A stretch of 64,000 nt of DNA from an uncultured Sphingomonadaceae bacterium (GTDB lineage: Bacteria > Pseudomonadota > Alphaproteobacteria > Sphingomonadales > Sphingomonadaceae), in NCBI GenBank assembly GCA_947488625.1, contig CANKZR010000001.1, positions 868,001 through 932,000 of the forward strand, in the 5' to 3' direction. The stretch's first letter is position 1; every line of letters starts with the position of its first letter. The notes below the pieces were generated by a model, which searched no databases, was not told the DNA's origin, and saw nothing but the letters and a program-made list of their open reading frames with translations. This document shows positions 7,672-17,093 of the stretch, in pieces. Both the position numbers and the translations under genes were made by a program.

Positions 7672-9210
7672 CTACAGGCAGGCTTCCAGATAGGCCTGAT
7701 CGAAGCCGAACTGGCGTGCTTTTTCCAGCGTGTAGGGACGCAGGCCGCTGGATCGGTATTCGCCCATGATCTTGCCGTCTTCGCCTTCATCCAGATATTC
7801 GAAGCCGAACAGTTCCTGCGTCACGATCACGTCGCCTTCCATGCCGATCACCTCGGTGATGTTGGTGGTGCGGCGCGAACCGTCGCGCAGACGCTTTACC
7901 TGCACGATCAGGTCGACCGATTCCGCGATCTGGCGCGAGATGGCTTCCTTGGGGATCTTGATGTCGCCCATCAGGATCATGTTTTCCATACGCCCCAGGC
8001 ATTCGCGCGGAGAGTTGGCGTGAAGCGTACACATGGATCCATCGTGGCCCGTGTTCATGGCGGCGAGAAGGTCGAAACATTCCGCGCCACGAATTTCGCC
8101 AAGGATAATGCGGTCAGGACGCATACGCAGGGCGTTCTTCACAAGGTCGCCGATGGTGATGGCGCCTTGTCCTTCAAGGTTCGGCGGACGCGTTTCCAGC
8201 GGCAGCCAGTGGGGCTGCTGCAGGCGAAGCTCGGCGGCGTCCTCGATGGTCAGCACGCGTTCGCCCGGATCGATCATTTTCGACAGGGCGTTGAGCATGG
8301 TCGTCTTGCCCGAACCCGTACCACCCGAGATCACGACATTCATACGGCAGGCACCGGCAATCTTCAGCGCCGTTGCCATCTTGTCGTTCATCGAATCCCA
8401 GCCCTTGAGCATGTCGATGGTGATGGGTTTCTCGGAAAACTTACGAATCGAGATCGCCGTGCCCTTAAGGCTGAGCGGCGGGACGATCACGTTCACACGT
8501 GAACCGTCCTTCAAGCGGGCGTCGGCGAGCGGTGTGGTCTGGTCAACGCGGCGGCCAACCTGGTTCACGATGCGCTGGGCGATCTGGAACAGGTGGTTCT
8601 CGTCACGGAACTTGATCGGGGCGAGTTGCAGCTTGCCGCCCTTTTCGATGTAGGTCTGGTCGGGTCCGTTCACCATGATGTCGGACACATCCGGATCGCC
8701 CAACAGCTCTTCCAGCGGGCCAAAGCCCAGCAATTCGTCGATCAATACCTTTTCGAGAGCGAATTGCTCGCGGCGGTTCAGCGTGACCTTCAGTTCGGCC
8801 AGCACTTCCATGATGATCGGACGGAATTCTTCGGAAAGCTCTTCCTTGCTCAGCGTGGCCGCTGCTTCGGGATCGACGCGTTCCAGCAGGCGCGGCAGCA
8901 CCTGCTCCTTGATCTTGTGGACAGATGCTTCGAAGCCGCCAAGTTCGCTGACATTGTCGTGAACCGCATTGGTGCGATCGGCCAGACGGCTCATCGCGTC
9001 CTCGTTGCGCGCTCCGCCGCCTTCCACGGCTGCACCCTCGGAAGGGACAGGAGGGAACTGTTCGCCACCTGGCGCGGGAACCGACTGGTCCTCGGCAGAC
9101 GGCTTGCTGTTGCCGCTGCCGCCGCCACGCATGGGCTTGGCCACGCCAAAGCTCGGACGTGCGCCCTTGGACATGCCACCTGCGCCGCTCTTGCGTCCGA
9201 ATGCGCTCAT
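7672..9210 (-). CDS. cpaF: CpaF/TadA-type secretion ATPase
   Basis: A 512-residue ATPase of the type II/IV secretion superfamily, which powers assembly of Flp/Tad pili. After a low-complexity N-terminus of about 100 residues rich in Gly, Pro and Ser come the family signatures: PLEELLGDPDVSDIMVNG, RIVNQVGRRVDQTTPLADARL, Walker A GGTGSGKTT, TIEDAAEL and MRPDRIILGEIRGAE, then MCTLHANSPRE. All catalytic boxes are intact. No cpaA, B, C, E or TadB/C gene is next to it in the window, so it is isolated from the usual pilus locus. Confidence 0.93.
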   Translation of the reverse strand: MSAFGRKSGAGGMSKGARPSFGVAKPMRGGGSGNSKPSAEDQSVPAPGGEQFPPVPSEGAAVEGGGARNEDAMSRLADRTNAVHDNVSELGGFEASVHKIKEQVLPRLLERVDPEAAATLSKEELSEEFRPIIMEVLAELKVTLNRREQFALEKVLIDELLGFGPLEELLGDPDVSDIMVNGPDQTYIEKGGKLQLAPIKFRDENHLFQIAQRIVNQVGRRVDQTTPLADARLKDGSRVNVIVPPLSLKGTAISIRKFSEKPITIDMLKGWDSMNDKMATALKIAGACRMNVVISGGTGSGKTTMLNALSKMIDPGERVLTIEDAAELRLQQPHWLPLETRPPNLEGQGAITIGDLVKNALRMRPDRIILGEIRGAECFDLLAAMNTGHDGSMCTLHANSPRECLGRMENMILMGDIKIPKEAISRQIAESVDLIVQVKRLRDGSRRTTNITEVIGMEGDVIVTQELFGFEYLDEGEDGKIMGEYRSSGLRPYTLEKARQFGFDQAYLEACL

Positions 9211-9517
9211 TCTCGCAAACCCCCTAATAATTCCATTTTGCCGTCTTCCCGAAGAATTCGGCGGATTTCATGCAGTCAGCTTCTTGCGAATTTAGGTGAA
9301 GAACTGGTTAAGCTTTCGCCACGGAGCCAAGAAATGCGCGTGATCGTTAGCGCTTCGAAAGGCTTTTGCGGGCAGATTGTGCGCCAGCAGCACGGCGTTT
9401 TTTTCGCTGGAAATCTCTTGGCAGCCAATCCGCAGGAACGTGAAGGCGGCATATCTGGCAATCACGCGCTGGTCTTGGCTGCGATGGTGATCTAGGCGCG
9501 GAAAGGGCAAGGTTTTG
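9211..9517. other. Intergenic region between cpaF and the flippase-like gene
   Basis: This 307-base stretch separates divergent genes and should carry the promoters of both. One short plus-strand frame (9334-9495, 53 codons, MRVIVSASKGF...) is open within it. That frame has only a weak ribosome-binding site and no recognisable family, so I do not call it a gene. I see no strong hairpin, repeat or RNA gene. Confidence 0.4.
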
Positions 9518-10417
9518 ATGAAGGGCGCAGAAGCAATGCCAGAGAATGCGCGGCAGTATGCTTCGGGATCACTTCCAGAGCGAATTGTGCAACTGCGTGC
9601 ATGTGTCGGGCGGCATCGCGGTATCGCGACGCTGGCGGCCGTTGCGCTTTTTGCCGCAGGAATTGTTTGGGCGTTGGGGGAGACAGCCTTCGATCTCGCC
9701 GCAGTCGACGGGCGCTGGATGCTGGCCCTTGCCTTGTGCATGCTACCCGCGCTTGCCCTCAATGCTGCCGAACTGCGCGTTACTGCACGCATGCTTGGCA
9801 GCGACATTCCCTTCGGGGAATCGGTCCAGGTCACGTGTTGGGCGATGCTGGCGAACCTCTTGCCTCTTCCTGGCGGAGCCATGCTGCGCGGCGCCAAGCT
9901 GTATGACCTGGGCATCGAAGCAGGCAAAAGCGGGCAGGCCATTCTGGCTGGCGGCGCTTTGTGGGTTTCGCTCGCGGTCGCGATTACGCTTCTCGCGGTG
10001 GTGCCCTTGCCCGCGCTCGCGATACCGCTGGCGCTGGCCCTGTGCGGGGCAGGGGCGAGTATGGTCTGGCTCGTGCGGTTGGGACCTGCTGTCTTTGCCC
10101 TGCAACTGGCTGTCATTCGTATTGCCCTGATCGGGTTGACGATCGTGCGCATCTTCATCGCTTTTCGCGCCCTCGACCTTGCCGGTTCATGGATCGAGGC
10201 GACCGCATATTCCGGCGTATCGGTAGTGGGAACGGTGGTGGGCATCGTCCCTGCAGGCATCGGCATCACGGAAGCGATGGGGTCGGTACTGGCCATCCTC
10301 ATATCAGCCTCACCGGCGGACGCCTTCCTGGCTCTTTCGCTGAACCGGCTCATCGGCCTCGGCGTGAGCGCTCTCATCGTAGCGGGTCTGGCAACAAGAC
10401 GAAAGAAATCAATCTGA
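9518..10417 (+). CDS. Lysylphosphatidylglycerol synthase TM-region/UPF0104-like membrane protein
   Basis: A 299-residue integral membrane protein with about eight spans and the conserved GIVPAGIGITEAMGS region near residue 245. This is typical of the UPF0104/LPG_synthase_TM family (AglD2/YbhN-like), whose characterised relatives act as or with lipid flippases. ATG at 9518 is preferred over the TTG three bases earlier; a purine-rich stretch (GAAAGGGCAAGG) lies upstream. It overlaps the DUF354 gene (TGATG), so the pair is translationally coupled. A role in moving a lipid-linked sugar or other lipid is inference from family and context. Confidence 0.78.
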   Translation: MKGAEAMPENARQYASGSLPERIVQLRACVGRHRGIATLAAVALFAAGIVWALGETAFDLAAVDGRWMLALALCMLPALALNAAELRVTARMLGSDIPFGESVQVTCWAMLANLLPLPGGAMLRGAKLYDLGIEAGKSGQAILAGGALWVSLAVAITLLAVVPLPALAIPLALALCGAGASMVWLVRLGPAVFALQLAVIRIALIGLTIVRIFIAFRALDLAGSWIEATAYSGVSVVGTVVGIVPAGIGITEAMGSVLAILISASPADAFLALSLNRLIGLGVSALIVAGLATRRKKSI

Positions 10418-11445
10418 TGCGCGTGCTGTTCGATATCGTCCATCCGGCCGACGTGCTGATGTTCTATCACCCCATCCAGCGCTTGCTTGCGCGCGGCGAC
10501 GAGGTGCTGGTGGTGTCGCGCCAAAAGGACGTGGCTTGTCGCCTGCTTGACGAACTGGCTATCGCCCATCGCACCATATCGTCCAAGGGTAGCGGCGCAT
10601 TCGGGTTGGCGCGTGAACTCGTTCAGCGCGATCTGGCGATGTTGCGGGAAGTCGGGCGGTTTCGTCCGAATGTCATGCTGGGCCTGGGCGGGGTATCCAT
10701 CGCCCATGCAGGCTGGCTTTTGCGGCGACCTTCGATCGCGTTTTACGCGGCTGATACGGCGAAGCTGCAAACGCGTCTCACCTGGCCGTTCATAACCCAT
10801 CTCTACGTGCCAGAGGTCTATCAGGGTTCGACGCCGGAAGGGCGTACGACGAGGTTTCCGGGTATCAAGGAATTGTCGTACTTCCACCCCGACAATTTCT
10901 CCGTCGACGAGGCGCGGGCGCGAAAAGCGGGTTGGGAGGAAGGGCAGGAATGCTTTTTGATCCGCACGGTCGCCTGGGGTGCCAACCACGATATAGGCAA
11001 ATCCGGTTGGAGTGACGAGACTCTGGCTGCGCTGGTTGATTTCCTTGCCAAGCGAGGCCGTGTCATCCTTTCGACGGAGCGTGAACTTTCACCTCAGTTG
11101 CGTCCCTATCTCTATCGCGGGGAGGCGAAAGACCTTCATCACTTGATGGCGAAATGCGCACTGTATGTCGGCGAAAGTGCGACCATGGCGCATGAAGCGG
11201 CCTTGCTTGGCACACCGGCTATCTACGACGGCGCGGACCATCCCGGCACCACCCGCGACCTTGCGTCCAACGGACTTGTGACCGCGCTGCGGCAGCCCGG
11301 CGAGGCGGCATTGATCCAGCAAGTCGAGCGCCTGCTTTCACCGGCGGCGAGGAAAGGGTTCGACGACGCGCGTAGCGCCTACCTTGCGGGTAAGGGCAAC
11401 CTCGCCGATTACATAATGGCTGCAATCGACCGGCACGCCGGCTGA
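10417..11445 (+). CDS. DUF354 family glycosyltransferase-like protein
   Basis: A 342-residue soluble protein of the DUF354 family, which has a GT-B-like architecture. It begins MRVLFDIVHPADVLMF, matching the family's D-I-x-H-P-A/D opening. It has GLGGVSIAHAG near residue 90, KELSYFHPD near 150, and a C-terminal nucleotide-sugar-site-like part with MAKCALYVGESATMAHEAALLGTPAI near 250. The family is linked to polysaccharide or lipid glycosylation but no donor or acceptor is known. The start overlaps the stop of the flippase-like gene. Confidence 0.82.
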   Translation: MRVLFDIVHPADVLMFYHPIQRLLARGDEVLVVSRQKDVACRLLDELAIAHRTISSKGSGAFGLARELVQRDLAMLREVGRFRPNVMLGLGGVSIAHAGWLLRRPSIAFYAADTAKLQTRLTWPFITHLYVPEVYQGSTPEGRTTRFPGIKELSYFHPDNFSVDEARARKAGWEEGQECFLIRTVAWGANHDIGKSGWSDETLAALVDFLAKRGRVILSTERELSPQLRPYLYRGEAKDLHHLMAKCALYVGESATMAHEAALLGTPAIYDGADHPGTTRDLASNGLVTALRQPGEAALIQQVERLLSPAARKGFDDARSAYLAGKGNLADYIMAAIDRHAG

Positions 11446-11460
11446 CAATGAAATCACGGC

Positions 11461-13137
11461 TCAGAATGGAGTCCAGTATCGCCCTTTCGGAGGGTCGTAT
11501 GGCGGTGGTTCCAGCTTGTCGCCCCACAGCAGTCGAGCCATACCGACAGGAGCCGAAAGCATATAGGACCCTCGCTCGATGGTCACGACATCCCCCGGCT
11601 GATGAACCTGTCCGTCGATCGCGATTGGATTGTCGCGAACGGTATATGGCCCGGGGACGAGAAATTCGGTAGCGTACTCCCGATCGGCCGGGTCGATATC
11701 GCGCCCTGCCAGCCAGAACAGGCCCCAGAAATGGACGTAGTTTTCACGCAAGGCTGCAACATCTTCGTCGAACAGCATGGGATCGTTGCCTGTTATGCGT
11801 AACGCATCACTCAGCAGGGCTTCGTTCTCGATAACCAGTGGCACGGTCTGCTGTCGCATGGTTTCAACCAGGCTCGGCTCGTTACCACTCAAGTACCTGC
11901 GCATTCCCATGACCGTGATGAAGCCATTCGCCTTGGGATAGCTGCCCAACATGCCGGGAAAATCGAAATAGGCGACCGGTTCGGGGAAAATCGCATCTGC
12001 AGCTGTTACCAGCGCCTGTTGGTTCTGGAGCACGCCACGCTCGCTCATCGTCCAGCTGGTGAGCGCGCTGCCCGCGAGCAACAGGGCAAACAACCGGGCA
12101 CCGTAACGCTTGCATATCAGCGGAACCGCGATAGCGCTGCCCGCTGCCACCGGCGCAAGGATGAAAACATGAAAATATGGCGCGGTATTGTGGTAGAAGA
12201 ACACCGAGAGGATCGGCGCGATAAGACCAGCGATAGCGATGCTTTCCGCGCGGGGTCGCGAGTTTCGCGAGTGCCAGAGGAGCACGAGTGCAGCCACCAG
12301 CGTAAACGCAAAGAAGGGGGAACTCACAGCACCCATGGCATTGTGCCACAGGTAGGGCAGATCGTCGAAACCGAGCATGTTCTCCCAGGATCGGGACACG
12401 GTGCCTTTCGCCGCCGCGTCGCTGCCATCCGCCATGCCGGAGCTATGCCAGAGGTATAACGCAGCAAAGCATGCCAGCGCGCAGACCGCAAAACCGGTAA
12501 GTTTAAGCACGGTCTCCCGTGCATCAGGCCGCGTGGCGAGCAGCCACCAGCCGATGCCGGCAAAAGCAGGCGCGAACAGCACGCTCTTGATCGTAACTGC
12601 AGCCGCAAAACCGGCGCAGAGGCCCGCCGCAAGTGTCGTAGCTGTGGTCAGGTTCCCTCGAACGAGCAGTGCAAGACTTGCCATCAGGCCCGCCGCGGCC
12701 ATGGGATCGGCGCGGAACGATGTGCCGTTCTCGATTACGAAATTGGCGGAAAGGTACAGTAGCGCGGCAAAAAATCCTGCCGTTTTCCCGACGAACTTCT
12801 CCGCCACCAGCATCGTAGCGCCCGCCGTGATGGCGAGACAGAGCAGCATTACAAGCCGCAGTACGATCAGGTGATCTATGCTGTCTCCTGGCAACGATGG
12901 AACCCAGCCGAACAGACTGGCGTGGAGCGTTTGCAGCGGAGCGCGCAACTGCCCGGCCAGCTGGCTGTGGATTTGCGAGTAGTGCCAGAATTCATCCCAG
13001 TTAATCGCTCTCTGCGTGGCGATCAGCAAGTGCAGGGTCAGTGCCAAGGCCAGTGCACTTATCGGCCAGAACAGCGCATCGCGAGCAGGAAGCGCGAGGC
13101 GTATCTGCGGCGTGGCCGAGACAGCCTGCGTGGTCAT
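11461..13137 (-). CDS. GT-C fold glycosyltransferase-like membrane protein
   Basis: A 558-residue protein with around ten to twelve membrane spans. Its first external loop carries NWDEFWHYSQ, matching the acidic DE motif that GT-C enzymes (ArnT/PMT type) use for catalysis. The C-terminal roughly 200 residues form a soluble domain. The gene overlaps the downstream end of the GT2 gene by four bases (start ATG at 13137, GT2 stop at 13134), so the two are co-translated. A plausible role is transferring a sugar from the polyprenyl-phosphate donor made by the GT2 partner onto an envelope acceptor. Confidence 0.75.
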   Translation of the reverse strand: MTTQAVSATPQIRLALPARDALFWPISALALALTLHLLIATQRAINWDEFWHYSQIHSQLAGQLRAPLQTLHASLFGWVPSLPGDSIDHLIVLRLVMLLCLAITAGATMLVAEKFVGKTAGFFAALLYLSANFVIENGTSFRADPMAAAGLMASLALLVRGNLTTATTLAAGLCAGFAAAVTIKSVLFAPAFAGIGWWLLATRPDARETVLKLTGFAVCALACFAALYLWHSSGMADGSDAAAKGTVSRSWENMLGFDDLPYLWHNAMGAVSSPFFAFTLVAALVLLWHSRNSRPRAESIAIAGLIAPILSVFFYHNTAPYFHVFILAPVAAGSAIAVPLICKRYGARLFALLLAGSALTSWTMSERGVLQNQQALVTAADAIFPEPVAYFDFPGMLGSYPKANGFITVMGMRRYLSGNEPSLVETMRQQTVPLVIENEALLSDALRITGNDPMLFDEDVAALRENYVHFWGLFWLAGRDIDPADREYATEFLVPGPYTVRDNPIAIDGQVHQPGDVVTIERGSYMLSAPVGMARLLWGDKLEPPPYDPPKGRYWTPF

Positions 13138-14147
13138 GCCGCATTCTTTCGGCGAGGTTTGGCTGGAACTGAACGCTCATCATCGCGACCACGTTGCAAA
13201 TCGCGCAGCATGTCTTCCAGCTTGCGCGTGCGTACGAGGTTTTCTTCCATCAGCTTGCGGTTGGCCGCCACCAGGTCCGCCACCATGCCAAGGATGGCTA
13301 CCAACGTGCCCAGCACCAGCAGCGCGCCGCCCAGCACCAGCGATTGCACATGGCCGCTGCCGTCGCCCTGCACCCAGAACCACAGGAAGCGCAGTATCGG
13401 CAGGAGCCCGACGAAAGCGATCAACGCCCCTGTTCCCACGAAGGCGCGCAGGGGTTTGTGAGCGGTGAAGGCGCGCGCCATGGTGATGCCGGTTTGCATG
13501 ATGAAGCGCGGAATGGATTTGAACAGGCGACTGGGACGGGCGGCGGCATGTGTGCGCACCGGAACCGTGGCGATTGCCATGCGCTTTCGCCCGGCCTGGA
13601 TAAGCATGTCCGTTGTGTAGGAAAATTCTGTCGTGATGTTGATTCGCTGGGCAGCATCGCGACTGATCGCGCGAAATCCGCTTACCGCGTCGGCCACCTG
13701 CGTGCCCGCCAGATGCTGTACGACTCCACTGCCCACACGCTGCATAGCGCGCTTCAGCGGGGAGAAATGGGCGTTGTCCGACACACCACGATCGCCGATC
13801 ACGATATCGGCCTGTCCATGCAGGATCGGGGTTACCAGCGCCTCTATATCGCCGCCCTCGTATTGTCCGTCGCCATCGGTGTTAACGATGATATCGGCCC
13901 CCTCGGCCAATGCGCGGTCCACTCCGCTGCGAAAGGCTGCGGCAAGGCCACGGTTGCGGCGATGAGACACCACGTGATGAACGCCCCACTGGCGCGCAAC
14001 CTGCGCTGTACCATCGTCGCTGCCGTCGTCGATCACGAGGTATTCCACCACATCGATGCCCGCCACCCGGCGCGGCAGGGCCGCTAGCGTGGTGGGCAGG
14101 GTCTCGGCCTCGTTGAGGCAGGGTATCTGGATAATCAGCTTAGTCAT
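13134..14147 (-). CDS. Membrane-anchored GT2 glycosyltransferase (polyprenyl-phosphate sugar synthase-like)
   Basis: A 337-residue protein with an N-terminal GT2 domain and two C-terminal membrane spans (about residues 230-255 and 270-295), followed by a charged coiled tail. GT2 marks are QIPCLNEAETL at the start, LVIDDGSDDGT near residue 40, RNRGLAAAFRSG and NTDGDGQY (DxD-like) near 90. The layout resembles dolichol-phosphate mannose synthase and ArnC/GtrB enzymes that charge polyprenyl phosphate. ATG 14147 is chosen because the family motif begins right after it; the frame is open to 14252. Confidence 0.88.
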   Translation of the reverse strand: MTKLIIQIPCLNEAETLPTTLAALPRRVAGIDVVEYLVIDDGSDDGTAQVARQWGVHHVVSHRRNRGLAAAFRSGVDRALAEGADIIVNTDGDGQYEGGDIEALVTPILHGQADIVIGDRGVSDNAHFSPLKRAMQRVGSGVVQHLAGTQVADAVSGFRAISRDAAQRINITTEFSYTTDMLIQAGRKRMAIATVPVRTHAAARPSRLFKSIPRFIMQTGITMARAFTAHKPLRAFVGTGALIAFVGLLPILRFLWFWVQGDGSGHVQSLVLGGALLVLGTLVAILGMVADLVAANRKLMEENLVRTRKLEDMLRDLQRGRDDERSVPAKPRRKNAA

Positions 14148-14322
14148 TCGGCCCCCGGAATGCGTCCGCACGGACGCGCCATAGGGCGTTGTTAAGCATG
14201 ACCGTTTAACGCTTCGTAAACTTCGGCGGATCGGGACAAATGTTGCGCGCACTAGGTAAAGTCATTGCCCGCAGCACATGCGCCTCCTAAGCGGCCGGGA
14301 GCGCGAAGGAGCTGCAAGAAAC

Positions 14323-15228
14323 ATGCGACAATCGGACCGGGCAGGGCTGCTGTTTGCACTGGCCGGCTTCTGCACGCTCACCATCGGTGACAGTATCGTG
14401 AAAGGCATTGACGGGGCCTGGGCGCCCACGGCGATTGCGGCATGGCGATATGCCTTGGGCGCGATAGGGCTTACCGCACTGCTGGTGATGAAGCAGGGTT
14501 TGCAGCCGCTTCGAGAGATACCGCAGCCGGGAATGCAGTGGCTGCGCGGTGCCGGAGTAGGCATTGCCACCATCTGCTTTTTCGCCAGCGTGTGGCTGAT
14601 GCCGCTGACCGAAGCGATTGCGCTGGTTTTTACCCAGCCCATGTTCACCGCCATCCTGGCTGCCATATTCCTGGGTGAAAAGCTGCGATGGCAAACCGTT
14701 GCCGCAACCCTGGTGGCGTTTGTCGGTGTGTTGATAGTCTTGCGTCCCAATTTTGCCGCGATCGGTCTTGGCGCGCTGCTACCGCTGGGGGCCGCCTTCG
14801 GTATGGCGATCCTCGTGACGGCAAACCGGGCCGTCGCGGGCAGGGGCAGCGCGTTGGCGATGCAATCCTACGTCGCCATTTTTGCAACCATCATATTACT
14901 CGTTGCCATGGTCGTGGGCCATTTCAGCGGCTTTGCGGACCTGCGTGTCGAGTGGCCTGCGTGGCATGTCGCAGCACGCATGGCCATCGTCGCTGTTACA
15001 GCCAGCGTCGCGCACTGGCTGATCTACCTCGGCACCGAAAGAGCCGGTGCGGCCACGGTCGCCCCCATGACATATGGCCAGCTGATCGCGGCTTCGCTGA
15101 TCGGATATGCCTTCTTCGACGAAGTGCCGGATCTCACGGCGATGCTGGGTGCGGCCCTCATCATCGCATCGGGTCTCTGGCTCTGGTATCAGGGACGCAA
15201 TCGTCGCGGCACCAAGGTGCCTGCCTGA
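14323..15228 (+). CDS. EamA/DMT-family transporter
   Basis: A 301-residue, ten-span transporter with two EamA repeats. It begins MRQSDRAGLLFALAGFCTLT and the second repeat ends MTYGQLIAASLIGYAFF near residue 250. The ATG at 14323 has an AAGGAG ribosome-binding site about 11 bases upstream; the ATG at 14278 gives an N-terminal extension without hydrophobic character. The substrate is unknown. Unlike the relative at 6425-7363, this copy is intact. It lies between glycosyltransferase genes on the other strand. Confidence 0.88.
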   Translation: MRQSDRAGLLFALAGFCTLTIGDSIVKGIDGAWAPTAIAAWRYALGAIGLTALLVMKQGLQPLREIPQPGMQWLRGAGVGIATICFFASVWLMPLTEAIALVFTQPMFTAILAAIFLGEKLRWQTVAATLVAFVGVLIVLRPNFAAIGLGALLPLGAAFGMAILVTANRAVAGRGSALAMQSYVAIFATIILLVAMVVGHFSGFADLRVEWPAWHVAARMAIVAVTASVAHWLIYLGTERAGAATVAPMTYGQLIAASLIGYAFFDEVPDLTAMLGAALIIASGLWLWYQGRNRRGTKVPA

Positions 15229-15229
15229 T

Positions 15230-16723
15230 CTATCGGTTGCGACGCACCCATGCGGTGACACGGCGGCCATGCATCTCGACGGTAAGCCGCTTCCGGTAGT
15301 CTTTCGCGAGAGCGTCTTCCACCATGGCAGCCGCCTGCGGGTTGCGGATCGTCACGCCCTTGTCTGCCGTGACGATGGCACCGGGAGCCTGCGATAGAAC
15401 CCGTGCAACTTCTTCTACCTGATCGACTTCGAGTGCACCTGTTTCCAGTGCATTGTTGAGATGGTCGGGATAGACGAACCGCGTCGGAACGCAGCTGTTC
15501 GCTAGCCGGTACAGCACGGTAGGGCCGTCCCAGATCCACAGACAGTTCGCTTCCGGGTCGACATGCGGGGCGATTGCCGTTGCGAGTGCCCGACCGGCAG
15601 CGCGCTCATCAAGCGATTGAGCCCGTCGGTCCGGCAGCGAAAGCAGCGCCAGGAACATGGCCGAAAGTATCAACGCGGGCCAGAGACGCAGCGGCGCGCG
15701 GCGATCGAGGAGGGGTAATGCAACCAGCACAGCAGGTGCGGCGAGGGCGGCGTAGTAATAGAGGTAGACCGTGCCGGGCAGCAGCACGGTGGCCAGCGTA
15801 GCTAGCGACCAGCCGACGAAGAAGACCCATGTGGCGAAGGGCTCCGGCCGCCTCATGCGAAAAGCGGCGTAGATTCCCCCCGCTGCGAGGATCAGCAGCG
15901 GCGCGATGCCGAGTGCATGGTTTGCCCCCCATCGGCCCTGCGGCGCGGCCGCGCGTTCGAAAAAGCTCGTGAAATTGGCAAACCAGAAAGCGTCGAATTC
16001 ACCGACTGCTGCATAGAACGCGCCTACGGCCACTGTCGGCAAGACGCCCATCACCCCGAAAAGGGCTGCCATCGCGACAAGCACGCCTATCCTGCGTCCC
16101 CGCCGGTACTCAATCCACAGGGCCCACCCGCCAAAAAACAGGCATTGCGGAACGACGGTATATTTAACCTGAAGCGCAAGGCCGCCCAGCAGCATCGCTG
16201 CGGCAGCGCGGCGGGTGAAATGCGGGTGACCGGTATTCACGAGCAACGCGGCCATGCCCAGCATCAGCGGCGCGAAGAACACCTCGCTCTGCCCGGAATA
16301 GCTGCCGTATGCCGAAAGCAGGATAACGGCGATAATACCGGCAAAGCTGGCAGTTATCCGATCCACAAGATGACGGGCCAGGTGGAAAGTCAGCCAACCC
16401 GCCGCCACGGCAAAACCGGTTGCCACAAGTTGATAGGAAAGGGCGGAGGGACCGAAGAGGAAATGGACAAGACCGAAGATTGCAAACAGCCCGAATGGCT
16501 TTCGGTCCCACCAATCGACGAAAGGCAGTTCGCCATATTGCATCCGCCAGCCGATATAGCTGTACAACTGCTCGTCAAAATCGGCCACCGGATCGCCGAA
16601 CCAGATACCGCGCAGGGCGAGCGTAAACGCGGCGATCAGTGCAAGATACACGGCATCGCCGCGCAGCCACGCTGCCGCGCGCACCGATTCTGCATCGCCT
16701 GAAACTGCTGTCACGCCATCCAT
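15230..16723 (-). CDS. GT39/PMT-like membrane glycosyltransferase
   Basis: A 497-residue membrane protein with about ten spans. The first loop has GDPVADFDEQLYSYIGWRM, containing the acidic DE-type motif of GT-C enzymes, followed by DWWDRKPFGLF, a pattern common in GT39-like proteins. The last 120 residues form a soluble domain. It is likely to use a polyprenyl-phosphate sugar as donor, like the enzyme encoded at 11461-13137, but donor and acceptor are unknown. The convergent EamA gene ends one base away. Confidence 0.78.
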   Translation of the reverse strand: MDGVTAVSGDAESVRAAAWLRGDAVYLALIAAFTLALRGIWFGDPVADFDEQLYSYIGWRMQYGELPFVDWWDRKPFGLFAIFGLVHFLFGPSALSYQLVATGFAVAAGWLTFHLARHLVDRITASFAGIIAVILLSAYGSYSGQSEVFFAPLMLGMAALLVNTGHPHFTRRAAAAMLLGGLALQVKYTVVPQCLFFGGWALWIEYRRGRRIGVLVAMAALFGVMGVLPTVAVGAFYAAVGEFDAFWFANFTSFFERAAAPQGRWGANHALGIAPLLILAAGGIYAAFRMRRPEPFATWVFFVGWSLATLATVLLPGTVYLYYYAALAAPAVLVALPLLDRRAPLRLWPALILSAMFLALLSLPDRRAQSLDERAAGRALATAIAPHVDPEANCLWIWDGPTVLYRLANSCVPTRFVYPDHLNNALETGALEVDQVEEVARVLSQAPGAIVTADKGVTIRNPQAAAMVEDALAKDYRKRLTVEMHGRRVTAWVRRNR

Positions 16724-16779
16724 CGTGAAAAGTGTCTCCTGTCTGGCGTGCCATCGCTCAACATGGTTAAAAAGCGATT

Positions 16780-17067
16780 ATGAGCAACGCAGAAGACGAG
16801 AACTGCTGGCTTTGCAAAAGGCCGCTGGGCAGACGGGTGCAATGGCATCACACTGTGCCCAAGGCCAAGAAGGGGCGCGAAACCGTGCCTGTCCATCCGA
16901 TCTGCCACCGCACGATCCATGTCCATGCCACGAATGCCGAACTTGCACGCATGGGAGGCGCGCGCGGACCGCTGCTCGCGATGGAGGAGGTGGCGAAGTT
17001 CGTAAGCTGGGTGGCGGACAAGCCGCCCGATTTTCACGCGCCGACGCGCCGGAACCGGCAGAGCTAA
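16780..17067 (+). CDS. Small HNH endonuclease-like protein
   Basis: A 95-residue protein with an HNH layout: a CWLC zinc-type pair (Cys9 and Cys12), WHHTVPKAKKG with His23-His24, and the final pair Cys42-His43 in HPICHRTIH. This spacing fits short HNH proteins, though with no DNA-binding extension. The C-terminal half (ELARMGGARGPLLAMEEVAKFVSWVADKP) is helical and typical of a small alphaproteobacterial family usually annotated as HNH endonuclease. Nuclease activity is inferred from the motif only. Confidence 0.75.
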   Translation: MSNAEDENCWLCKRPLGRRVQWHHTVPKAKKGRETVPVHPICHRTIHVHATNAELARMGGARGPLLAMEEVAKFVSWVADKPPDFHAPTRRNRQS

Positions 17068-17093
17068 TCCAATCCGCCGACTAGGCCAAAGCG

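Noticed and set aside
9334-9495. 53-codon frame MRVIVSASKGF in the cpaF upstream gap
   Set aside because: Weak ribosome-binding site, no family, and it fills a region expected to hold divergent promoters.
9292-10989. Long minus-strand frame of 565 codons
   Set aside because: It runs antisense to the flippase-like and DUF354 genes, and the predicted protein is low-complexity without a domain. Codon structure belongs to the opposite strand.
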